In this document: positions 1 through 5,485 of the stretch, piece by piece
How positions within the stretch are numbered: the first letter of the stretch is position 1
Layout of the letters: each line of letters starts with the position of its first letter
From: an uncultured Oscillospiraceae bacterium
Lineage (GTDB): Bacteria; Bacillota; Clostridia; Oscillospirales; Ruminococcaceae
Assembly (NCBI GenBank): GCA_900553955.1
Contig: USFO01000093.1
Coordinates: 1-5,797 of the forward strand
Direction: 5' to 3'
Length of the DNA stretch: 5,797 bases
The notes under the pieces: model-generated
Database searches by the model: none
What the model saw: only the letters and a program-made list of their open reading frames with translations
Told to the model about the DNA's origin: nothing
Program-made: the position numbers and the translations under genes

Positions 1-3
1 CCC

Positions 4-18
4 CCCGCCGCAGGCGGG
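4..18 (-). terminator. GC-rich hairpin at left edge, possible terminator of the YcxB-like gene
   Basis: CCCGCC at 4-9 and GGCGGG at 13-18 form a perfect six-pair stem with a three-base loop, about 40 bases after the stop codon of the minus-strand gene ending at 59. Position and strength fit an intrinsic terminator. The bases that would show a T tract lie outside the window, and the visible flank on that side is a C run on the plus strand (G on the transcript), so termination cannot be confirmed. It could equally be a repeat fragment. Confidence 0.3.
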
Positions 19-58
19 CGTAACTCCACTCCTGACTCTCAGAACTCCGCACTAACCG

Positions 59-568
59 TTACTTCGCTTTAATCTTCGGGTTGTGTTCAAGCAGCAGAGC
101 TTTGCACTGCTGCCAGTCGCCCTCGGTAAAGCAGTCCTTATAAACGCAGACGACGCCGCCTCCGGCAAGAAAAAGGGTAACGGCATTGTCTTTTTCGCGC
201 AGCGAATTTATTTTGGAATAGGGAATTTCCATGTCCGCGGCGTCGCCGAAGCCATCGTCCACGCGAATGATGGAATTTTCAAAGCAGAGGCTGCGCTTCC
301 ACACGCCGCCGTCCACAATGGAGGTTATGCTTTTGTATTGGCGCGCGGCGGTAACGGCGTTTTTGAAAAACGCCGTATAGATACAGCACAAAAATACGGC
401 TATGTAGAGGACGGAATACGCCTCAAATTCGTGGGTGAGCACCATGAGCATAGAAAGCACCGCCAACGCGCAGAACGATACGCACATAAGCAGCCCTCTG
501 CCGTGAAAGCCTGCTGTGATAAGCCAACTTTGATACATTTTCTTAGTGACGGTGTATTCGTTTTTCAT
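59..568 (-). CDS. YcxB-like membrane protein, function unknown
   Basis: This is a 169-residue protein with two predicted membrane helices at about residues 25-45 and 51-68, separated by a very short loop, then a soluble C-terminal domain of about 95 residues. That tail runs from FENSIIRVDDG (96-106) through MEIPYSKINSLREKD (113-127) to a hydrophobic strand and a YKDCF segment near 143-147. The pattern of two helices followed by a small beta-rich domain with an I-P-Y-x-x-I element resembles the YcxB-like family, whose function is not established. The ATG at 568 is chosen because GGAGG (580-576) sits seven bases upstream. The reading frame stays open upstream to 733, but that extension would run through the promoter and hairpin repeats and is rejected. 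The gene has its own -10 element and is separated from the SNF2 gene upstream by about 220 bases. The family call is from pattern memory. Confidence 0.75.
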   Translation of the reverse strand: MKNEYTVTKKMYQSWLITAGFHGRGLLMCVSFCALAVLSMLMVLTHEFEAYSVLYIAVFLCCIYTAFFKNAVTAARQYKSITSIVDGGVWKRSLCFENSIIRVDDGFGDAADMEIPYSKINSLREKDNAVTLFLAGGGVVCVYKDCFTEGDWQQCKALLLEHNPKIKAK

Positions 569-593
569 AAGTGAACCTCCGAAAAGTGTGATT

Positions 594-622
594 ATTATAC
601 GAAAAAAATGCTTTGAGCACGG
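594..622 (-). promoter_or_regulatory. Promoter of the YcxB-like gene, weak -35
   Basis: A perfect TATAAT reads on the minus strand at 599-594, placing the transcription start near 587 and giving a leader of about 19 bases that contains the GGAGG. No recognisable TTGACA lies at 16-18 bp spacing. The position where a -35 would be is occupied by CCGTGC, which is part of a GTGCTC repeat unit (620-615). A weak -35 replaced by a repeated motif would fit control by a bound protein, but that is inference. Confidence 0.6.
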
Positions 623-642
623 AAAAAGTAAAGAATGAGCAC

Positions 643-676
643 AAAAGCAAAGTTTTGAGCACAGAGTGCTCAAAAC
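643..676 (-). terminator. Hairpin with interrupted T tract, second operon terminator candidate
   Basis: Read on the minus strand, an 11-pair perfect stem with loop TCT (676-652) is followed directly by TTTGCTTTT (651-643). The long stem and adjoining T-rich stretch suit an intrinsic terminator for transcripts arriving from the comF-SNF2 operon. The stem is only moderately GC-rich, and it is built from the GAGCAC repeat, so it could have another role. Confidence 0.5.
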
Positions 677-705
677 AAAACCACCCGTGCTCAAAATGAG
701 CACGG
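672..705 (-). terminator. Intrinsic terminator candidate after the SNF2 gene
   Basis: Read on the minus strand, CCGTGCTC pairs with GAGCACGG (705-685), with one more A-T pair closing a three-base loop. It is followed by GTGG and then TTTTGTTTT (680-672). It lies about 90 bases beyond the SNF2 stop codon. The four-base gap before the T tract is wider than ideal, so it may act in tandem with the next hairpin. Confidence 0.5.
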
Positions 706-791
706 CGCTGCTTTGCAGCAGAATTTTGAGCACCGCTCTCTATAAAAAGACAGTATAGCGGAAAAATATGAAGAAATCTACCAAGGGAAAG

Positions 792-2954
792 CTATTGCTC
801 CGGGGCTTCGCTTGCCACGTGCTCTTTGTTTATGCGGTCAATTTCTTCTTTAATGATGTTTCCGAAGGATTTGGAATCAATTTCGACGCTTTCGGCGGCT
901 GCGGTGGATTCGTCTGCGAAGGCGTCGAACGCCGCCTGCTTGCTTTTCAGGATGTCCATAAGGCGTTCGTCAACGGTGTTTTCACAAAGAAGACGATAGA
1001 CAAGCACATTGCGGGTTTGCCCCATGCGGTACGCACGGGAAATGGCCTGATTCTCGATAGACGGCTTGAACTGCGGTTCGCAGATAATCACAACACTGGC
1101 GGACTGGATGTTCAGCCCGGTGCCGCCGGATTGGATTTGTGCGGGAAGAATCGTTCCGGCAGGAGCTTTTTCAAATTCGTCGATAATTTCTTGGCGGTGG
1201 CTTGGAGAAACAGAGCCATTTATCGGCTGAACGCATTTATCGCCGAATAGCTCTTTTACATGCTGTATCGTATCAAGGAAAAAGGAGAAAACGATAATCT
1301 TTCGTTTGTCCTCTGCGGCGTCCTCAACAATTTCTTTAAGGCGAATTGCTTTGCAGCTTTTTGAAAGATCTTCGGCGTTCCACGATACCCGCCGGACGGC
1401 GGCATAGTTGTTTGTATACAGAGTTTCTTCATAGACGGCTCTTTCGCTTGGCAAAAGGGTGCACCATTCTTCGCTTTCAATAAGCTCGGGCAGCTCGGTA
1501 AGGACATCCTCTCTGCGTCTGCGGTAATAGACCGGAGCAATAGCATTTCTGAATTGCGGTGCGCTTGAAATGGCGGCAAAGCGCGATGCGGAATAGGCAA
1601 CCTTGGGCTGCAGAACGGACATAAGCGAAATCATTTCGTCAACATTGTTTTCAAGGGCAGTGCCGGTCATAAAGAGAATGCGGTCGGCTTTGGTACAGAG
1701 CTTTCTGACATTCATGCTGCGCCGCGCTTCGGGATTTTTGATATAATGTGCTTCGTCAACGACAAGCATATCGAATTTGAATTCATCTTCAAAAGAAAAG
1801 GCTGCGGTGGTTTCGTATGTGGTTACGGCAACGCCGCCGTTATCTCTCCAAAAGCGAACAGAACGGCTTTTTGAAGAACCGTGAACCTCAACGACGGGTA
1901 GAGAACTCATCTTTTTGATTTCTCTGCACCAGTTCGTAAGAACGCTTGCGGGGCACACCACGATAAAATGGGTGGCTCCGGTGTTTTTAAGAGAAACCAT
2001 GGAGGCTATTGCCTGCACTGTTTTACCAAGACCCATTTCATCTCCGAGCAGAACCTTTTCTTGATGCAATATGTACTTTACACCCCATTCCTGATAGCGG
2101 CGAAGGGTGCAGCGCAGTCCTTCCGGATAGAAGCATTCGTCGGCAACCTCTTTTGCCAGTTCCTCGGGAAGGCCGTAAACCGGGTCGTCGGTACCGAGCA
2201 CACCGGGGCATAGGTCCTCGAGAATGTTGAAGAAGGAAATGGGGTTATCCGAAAAGCTGTTCCACGCGTCTGAGGAGGAAGAAAATTTTGCGGAGTCAAT
2301 GTCGTATATGGCGGCTCTTGCTTCGCTGCCGTAGCTGCCGGAGAAGGATTCGGAGAGAAATTTATAGGCGCTTTCGGCCTTTTCTCTTGCCTGAGAGGAC
2401 GCAAAGAACCACCTTATGGAGCCCATTCCGGGGGAAAGCTCGCCGATGGCAAGCTCGATTTGGCTTCCGTTTAGTGCAAGCAGCCTGCGGCAGGTTTCCG
2501 CGGCTTGATGGCACTGAATATACTTGTGCACGGCGGTTATTACGGCGGTGGTTTCAGGCGTTTTGTTGTCGGTGCTGATGCGGAGCTTCGCTCCGGTTCT
2601 TGCCTGAGCGGCAATTTTGGTCGCGGCTCTTTTTATGGCTTTTGCGCCCTCTGCGCTTATGCCGTTTATCATTTCAAGGCGGTATGCGGAAGCCTTTATA
2701 ACATCGGCAACGGTACTGTATCCGTTTCCGACCAGTGCCTTTATACGAAAACCGCATTTGTCGCGGTTGAGTTCATCCACCGGGACGGTTTTAAGCAGGG
2801 ACAGAACATTTTTATCAAGGGCTTCGCTTACTGCCGTACCAATGTCTTTGCGCAGTGTTTTTTCGAATTCCGCCCCTGCGGAAAGCGAATTTTTTAGCTT
2901 AATATGTTCTTCTGAAAGCTTTTTTGCATCACTTGAAGAAAATGATCTTGCCAT
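792..2954 (-). CDS. SNF2-family DNA-dependent ATPase/helicase with N-terminal HhH region
   Basis: This is a 720-residue protein with a full SNF2-type superfamily 2 motor, expected to bind duplex DNA and use ATP to translocate and remodel DNA-bound complexes. Visible motifs are RRYQEWG (285-291), Walker A GDEMGLGKT (304-312), VVCPASVLTNW (332-342), DEAH (400-403), MTGTALEN (429-436), SGGTGLN (609-615) and QAISRAYRMGQ (636-646), with both motif VI arginines (640, 643) kept. The N-terminal 280 residues are not a standard SNF2 part. Residues about 65-117 look like a helix-hairpin-helix DNA-binding segment, with a GYSTVADVI element and INGISAEGAKAI. No SWIM-type cysteine cluster is seen. The C-terminal 50 residues are acidic and low in complexity. 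The ATG at 2954 is chosen because AGAAAGGA lies eight bases upstream and it begins one base after the comF stop. The frame is open further upstream only as a shadow of comF. The physiological role is unknown. Confidence 0.92.
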   Translation of the reverse strand: MARSFSSSDAKKLSEEHIKLKNSLSAGAEFEKTLRKDIGTAVSEALDKNVLSLLKTVPVDELNRDKCGFRIKALVGNGYSTVADVIKASAYRLEMINGISAEGAKAIKRAATKIAAQARTGAKLRISTDNKTPETTAVITAVHKYIQCHQAAETCRRLLALNGSQIELAIGELSPGMGSIRWFFASSQAREKAESAYKFLSESFSGSYGSEARAAIYDIDSAKFSSSSDAWNSFSDNPISFFNILEDLCPGVLGTDDPVYGLPEELAKEVADECFYPEGLRCTLRRYQEWGVKYILHQEKVLLGDEMGLGKTVQAIASMVSLKNTGATHFIVVCPASVLTNWCREIKKMSSLPVVEVHGSSKSRSVRFWRDNGGVAVTTYETTAAFSFEDEFKFDMLVVDEAHYIKNPEARRSMNVRKLCTKADRILFMTGTALENNVDEMISLMSVLQPKVAYSASRFAAISSAPQFRNAIAPVYYRRRREDVLTELPELIESEEWCTLLPSERAVYEETLYTNNYAAVRRVSWNAEDLSKSCKAIRLKEIVEDAAEDKRKIIVFSFFLDTIQHVKELFGDKCVQPINGSVSPSHRQEIIDEFEKAPAGTILPAQIQSGGTGLNIQSASVVIICEPQFKPSIENQAISRAYRMGQTRNVLVYRLLCENTVDERLMDILKSKQAAFDAFADESTAAAESVEIDSKSFGNIIKEEIDRINKEHVASEAPEQ

Positions 2955-2955
2955 A

Positions 2956-3621
2956 TCATTTTTCCTTTCTGTTGTCGCTTTTTTCTGTTTTATCCTCGGT
3001 TCTGAGCACGGTGAGCACGGAAACGGAGGCCGCGCCCGCCGCAAGCAGCGCGCCGGCACATTCGGAGACGGTGCTGCCGGTGGTGAAAATGTCGTCCACA
3101 AGCAGGATGCTTTTGCCGCGGACTGCTTCGCTTGCCGCAAAAGCGCCGCGCAGATTGGTGCGGCGCTCCGCGGAGGAAAGCCGGTGCTGCTTTTCGGTGG
3201 GGCGCGTCTTGATAAGCAGCTCCGGACAGTAGCAAAGCCTGCGGCGTTTGGCAAAATCGCCGATAAAAAGCTCCATGCGCGGGCGCTCGCCAAAGGACGG
3301 TACGCTGACGGCAAAATCAAAGCTTTCGCCGTCATAATGCCTGTCGAAGCCGTCGCAAAGCCAATCGGCGAGGGTGTCGGCGTAAAGCTCGGGTGCTTCT
3401 CCGAACTTAAAGCGAAGCATCACATCTCGGGCGGCGCCCTCGTACAGATAGGAGGCGCACGCCGCGAAATCGCCGCGAGGTTCGTCCGCCGGAACAAGTC
3501 CCGCCGCGCACTCGGAGCAGACGCACTGCCTGCCGGAAAAGCTCCGCCCGCAGCAGACACACCGCCGTGTGAAAAGCGCTGCGGCCGCCCGCCTTGCCCG
3601 ATAGAAAATATTCTCCGCCAA
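2956..3621 (-). CDS. comF: ComF-family phosphoribosyltransferase-like protein
   Basis: This is a 221-residue protein of the ComF/ComFC family, which in competent Firmicutes works inside the cell in DNA uptake and is widespread in non-competent species with an unclear role. An N-terminal zinc-ribbon-like set (C21, C23, C24, C33, C35, C38) is followed by a type I phosphoribosyltransferase fold. The PRPP-binding motif is VDDIFTTGST (175-184), and the family signature of a Q followed by R-x-x-N-L-x-G-A-F lies at 145-161. The usual R-G-F/Y-N-Q stretch is replaced by RMELF (115-119), a divergence. A lysine-rich tail follows residue 208. The TTG at 3621 is chosen because AGGCGG lies seven bases upstream, the promoter -10 at 3660-3655 rules out earlier starts, and it leaves about 20 residues before the first cysteine, as is normal for the family. 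Upstream in-frame alternatives are ATG at 3684 and 3666 and TTG at 3693. It is the first gene of an operon with the SNF2 gene. Confidence 0.88.
   Translation of the reverse strand: MAENIFYRARRAAAALFTRRCVCCGRSFSGRQCVCSECAAGLVPADEPRGDFAACASYLYEGAARDVMLRFKFGEAPELYADTLADWLCDGFDRHYDGESFDFAVSVPSFGERPRMELFIGDFAKRRRLCYCPELLIKTRPTEKQHRLSSAERRTNLRGAFAASEAVRGKSILLVDDIFTTGSTVSECAGALLAAGAASVSVLTVLRTEDKTEKSDNRKEK
2963..2970 (-). promoter_or_regulatory. Ribosome binding site of the SNF2 gene inside the comF end
   Basis: AGAAAGGA reads on the minus strand inside the last codons of comF, eight bases before the ATG at 2954. It fixes the SNF2 start. Because the comF TGA (2958-2956) and this ATG are separated by one base, translation of the two genes is probably coupled. 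Confidence 0.75.
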
Positions 3622-3628
3622 AAAATCG

Positions 3629-3634
3629 CCGCCT
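3629..3634 (-). promoter_or_regulatory. Ribosome binding site supporting the TTG start of comF
   Basis: AGGCGG, one base from AGGAGG, reads on the minus strand seven bases before the TTG at 3621. None of the in-frame ATG codons upstream (3684, 3666) has a comparable site. Confidence 0.55.
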
Positions 3635-3654
3635 TTCGGAAAACCTACGCCCTG

Positions 3655-3663
3655 ATTATAGCA
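3655..3663 (-). promoter_or_regulatory. Extended -10 promoter of the comF-SNF2 operon
   Basis: TGCTATAAT reads on the minus strand at 3663-3655: a perfect -10 with an extended TGn element. At 17 bp spacing the -35 would be TGGGCT (3683-3678), which is poor, as often seen with extended -10 promoters. Transcription would start near 3648, about 26 bases before the TTG start of comF. Confidence 0.65.
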
Positions 3664-3691
3664 CATTTTCGTGCGAAAGCCCATACGCCGC

Positions 3692-3757
3692 AAAAAATAA
3701 AGCCTCTTAGTGGGAACTTTATTCCCTATTAAGGCGCAGCGGCCGTCCGCAAGAGGC
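3692..3757 (-). other. Structured intergenic element ending in a T tract
   Basis: On the minus strand GCCTCTT (3757-3751) can pair with AAGAGGC (3708-3702), enclosing two local hairpins: GCGG/CCGC (3750-3739) and GGGAA/TTCCC (3726-3712). It is followed at once by TTTATTTTTT (3701-3692). An alternative fold pairs GCC TTA upstream of GGGAA with TAA GA GGC downstream, giving a longer imperfect terminator-like hairpin. It could be a second terminator behind guaA, or the end of a short untranslated RNA. I recognise no known RNA family and no clear promoter of its own. Confidence 0.5.
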
Positions 3758-3782
3758 GGCTTGTTCTACACATTGTCCGGCG

Positions 3783-3804
3783 GTTCGAACATTTATTTCC
3801 GAAC
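3783..3804. repeat. CGAAC repeat with GTTCGAAC palindrome
   Basis: GTTCGAAC at 3783-3790 is an eight-base palindrome, and a second CGAAC lies at 3800-3804. GTTCG (3783-3787) and CGAAC (3800-3804) can form a five-pair hairpin. The segment 3786-3799 loosely resembles the Gram-positive LexA (DinR) box but has two mismatches, one in the second half site, so an SOS operator is not claimed. Confidence 0.35.
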
Positions 3805-3808
3805 ACGC

Positions 3809-3842
3809 AAAAAGGCTTCCGCCCATTTTGGACAGAAGCCTT
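3809..3842 (-). terminator. Intrinsic terminator of guaA
   Basis: On the minus-strand transcript AAGGCUUC (3842-3835) pairs with GAAGCCUU (3819-3812). The stem is continued by a U-G pair and four further pairs (3833-3830 with 3824-3821, one a wobble), giving 13 pairs around the loop AAAAU. It is followed by an unbroken T tract ending at 3809. It begins 43 bases after the guaA stop codon. This is a textbook rho-independent terminator. Confidence 0.88.
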
Positions 3843-3854
3843 AAATTTTATACA

Positions 3855-3876
3855 GTTTTCAAATACGGCTGAAAAC
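3855..3876 (-). repeat. Small inverted repeat just after guaA
   Basis: GTTTTCA (3855-3861) and TGAAAAC (3870-3876) form a seven-pair, AT-rich stem with an eight-base loop, ten bases after the guaA stop codon. No T tract follows it on the minus strand, so it is more likely a 3' end-stabilising hairpin than a terminator. Confidence 0.45.
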
Positions 3877-3885
3877 CAAGCGGGA

Positions 3886-5412
3886 TTACTCCCACTCAAT
3901 GGTTGCCGGGGGTTTGCCGGTGATGTCGTAGACCACGCGGTTCACGCCCTTGACTTCGTTGGTGATGCGGCGGGACGCCTCCGCGAGAACCTCGTGGGGG
4001 ACGGGGGCGTATTCAGCGGTCATAAAGTCGGAGGTGATGACCGCGCGGAGCGCAATCGTATAATCATAGGTGCGGAAGTCGCCCATTACGCCGACGGAGC
4101 GCATATCCGTGAGCACGGCAAAATACTGGTCGGCGGGAACATGGTTCGTTTCAAGCTCCTCGCGCCAGATGGCGTCGGCATCGCGGAGAAGGTCAAGCTT
4201 CTCCTTGGTAATGGCTCCTATGCAGCGAACGCCGAGACCGGGGCCGGGGAAGGGCTGACGGTTCGTGATGTAGGAGGGCAGACCGAGCTTTGCGCCGAGG
4301 ACGCGAACCTCGTCCTTAAAGAGGCTGCGAAGCGGCTCTACAAGCCCGATGAAGCGCATATCCTCGGGCAGACCGCCCACGTTGTGGTGGCTCTTTATGG
4401 TGGCGGAGCCTTTAGTTCCGGATTCAACAACGTCGGGGTAAATTGTTCCCTGTGCAAGGAATTTCGCGTCGCCGTACTTTGCGGATTCCTCGTCAAAGAT
4501 GTCGACGAAGTATTTGCCGATGATTTTGCGCTTCTTTTCCGGTTCGGTTACGCCGTCAAGAGCGGCAAGGAAGCGGCTTTCGGCATTTACGCGAACGAAA
4601 GTAAGGTCGCGGGAGCCGAATGCGGCTTCAACTTCATCGCCTTCGTTTTTGCGCATAAGGCCGGTATCGACGAAAATGCAGACAGCTTGTCCGGGAATGG
4701 CCTTCGCCAAAAGAGCGGCGCAAACGGCGGAGTCAACGCCGCCGGAAAGACCGAGAATAACACGCTCGTTTCCGACCTGCTCGCGGATAGCGGCAACCTG
4801 TTTTTCAATGAAATCGTCCATGTTGTAGTCGCCAAAGGCGTGGCAGTAGTTATAGACAAAGTTGCGGAGCATGGCTTTGCCGTTTTCGGTGGCGTTCACC
4901 TCCGGGTGGAACTGGGTAGCCACAAAGCCCCGGCGTTCGTCAACAATGGCGGCAAAGGGGCAGTCCTCGGAGGAGGCGGCAAGGGAAAAGCCCTCCGGCA
5001 TGGCAACAATGCGGTCGGTGTGGCTCATCAGAACAAGCTGCTTCTCGTCAAGTCCCTCGAAAAGCTTCACCTGCGGGTCGATTTTCACTCGGGTTCTGCC
5101 GTATTCGCTGGTGGAGCAGGCCTCGACCTTTCCGCCGAGGGTATAGGTCATAAGCTGTGCGCCGTAGCAAATTCCCATAACGGGAATGCCGAGATTGAAA
5201 ATTTCCGGGTCGCAGCGCAGGGTTTCATCCGCATAAACGCTGTTGGGGCCTCCGGTGAGGATGATGCCGATGGGAGCGATTTTTTTGATTTCTTCAAGGG
5301 AAATGTCGCAGGGTTTGATTTCGGAATAGACGCCAAGCTCGCGCACGCGGCGGGCGATAAGCTCGCGGTACTGACCGCCGAAATCGAGAATGATTATTGT
5401 CTGATTTTTCAT
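3886..5412 (-). CDS. guaA: GMP synthase (glutamine-hydrolysing)
   Basis: GuaA converts XMP to GMP using ATP and glutamine, the last step of guanine nucleotide synthesis in the cytoplasm. The 508 residues match the usual length. The N-terminal class I glutamine amidotransferase carries the nucleophile C82 in GICYGAQ and the H169/E171 pair in FHPEV. The ATP-pyrophosphatase domain has the P-loop SGGVDS (223-228). The C-terminal dimerisation domain ends with the family's characteristic KPPATIEWE, and QPFPGPGLGVR (386-396) is also typical. All key residues are present. The ATG at 5412 has GGAGG five bases upstream (5422-5418) and starts with the standard strand leading to DFGGQY. It is transcribed alone from a consensus promoter and closed by a strong terminator. 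A long frame open on the opposite strand is a by-product of codon composition. Confidence 0.98.
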   Translation of the reverse strand: MKNQTIIILDFGGQYRELIARRVRELGVYSEIKPCDISLEEIKKIAPIGIILTGGPNSVYADETLRCDPEIFNLGIPVMGICYGAQLMTYTLGGKVEACSTSEYGRTRVKIDPQVKLFEGLDEKQLVLMSHTDRIVAMPEGFSLAASSEDCPFAAIVDERRGFVATQFHPEVNATENGKAMLRNFVYNYCHAFGDYNMDDFIEKQVAAIREQVGNERVILGLSGGVDSAVCAALLAKAIPGQAVCIFVDTGLMRKNEGDEVEAAFGSRDLTFVRVNAESRFLAALDGVTEPEKKRKIIGKYFVDIFDEESAKYGDAKFLAQGTIYPDVVESGTKGSATIKSHHNVGGLPEDMRFIGLVEPLRSLFKDEVRVLGAKLGLPSYITNRQPFPGPGLGVRCIGAITKEKLDLLRDADAIWREELETNHVPADQYFAVLTDMRSVGVMGDFRTYDYTIALRAVITSDFMTAEYAPVPHEVLAEASRRITNEVKGVNRVVYDITGKPPATIEWE

Positions 5413-5424
5413 TTAATCCTCCGC

Positions 5425-5440
5425 TGCGTTAAAAAACGCA
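5425..5440 (-). promoter_or_regulatory. Hairpin in the guaA leader, two bases upstream of the Shine-Dalgarno
   Basis: On the minus strand TGCGTT (5440-5435) pairs perfectly with AACGCA (5430-5425) around a four-T loop, leaving only two bases before GGAGG (5422-5418). With the predicted start near 5450, the whole leader is about 38 bases and this hairpin is its main structure. It may tune translation or stabilise the 5' end. There is no room for a purine riboswitch aptamer. Confidence 0.55.
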
Positions 5441-5456
5441 ATATTTTTACATAATA

Positions 5457-5485
5457 ATTATAGCTTTGGACATATACGCTGTCAA
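5457..5485 (-). promoter_or_regulatory. Consensus promoter of guaA
   Basis: TTGACA (5485-5480), a spacer of exactly 17 bases and TATAAT (5462-5457) match the sigma-A consensus at all 12 positions. Upstream of the -35 (5501-5520) is an AT-rich stretch that could act as an UP element. Transcription would start near 5450. This indicates strong, mostly constitutive expression. Confidence 0.93.

Larger units (their letters stand above)
611..733. repeat. Cluster of seven GAGCAC hexamers with inverted repeats
   Basis: GAGCAC occurs on the plus strand at 615-620, 637-642, 657-662, 698-703 and 728-733, and as GTGCTC at 666-671 and 687-692. Five copies extend to a YTTTGAGCAC form. They make a perfect 11-pair hairpin (652-662 with 666-676), a nine-pair hairpin (685-693 with 697-705), and an 11-base long-range inverted repeat (687-697 with 723-733). 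A further five-pair stem lies at 707-719. Centres of successive hexamers are 22, 20, 9, 21, 11 and 30 bases apart, close to multiples of a DNA helical turn. The cluster fills the gap between the SNF2 gene and the YcxB-like gene. Confidence 0.85.

Noticed and set aside
19..58. Repeated ACTCC/GAGTT-like short words at the left edge
   Set aside because: The copies are short and degenerate and no repeat unit can be fixed from this fragment.
83..574. A 163-codon plus-strand frame opposite the YcxB-like gene
   Set aside because: The minus-strand gene has a -10, a strong GGAGG and a membrane-protein pattern, while this frame has none of these.
600..620. A possible terminator with TGCT/AGCA stem and seven Ts before the YcxB-like promoter
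   Set aside because: The stem has only four pairs, and the T run lies in the spacer of the promoter, which explains it as well.
569..733. A 55-codon N-terminal extension of the YcxB-like protein
   Set aside because: It runs through the TATAAT, the T-rich DNA and the GAGCAC hairpins. The ATG at 568 has a well-placed GGAGG.
768..1250. A 160-codon plus-strand frame opposite the SNF2 C-terminus
   Set aside because: It overlaps the conserved SNF2 motif V and VI region in antisense. Its upstream GCGGAAAAAT is only a weak ribosome binding site.
2955..3335. A 127-codon N-terminal extension of the SNF2 protein
   Set aside because: It is the out-of-frame shadow of comF, Ala/Pro/Arg-rich with no motif, and the ATG at 2954 has its own ribosome binding site.
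2617..3732. A 371-codon plus-strand frame across the comF-SNF2 junction
   Set aside because: It is antisense to two recognisable genes with intact motifs and to their promoter, and its translation is compositionally odd with no domain.
3994..5454. A 486-codon open frame on the plus strand opposite guaA
   Set aside because: It lies entirely antisense to a fully conserved GuaA, has low-complexity Gly/Ala/Val composition and shows no family motif. It arises from the codon composition of guaA.
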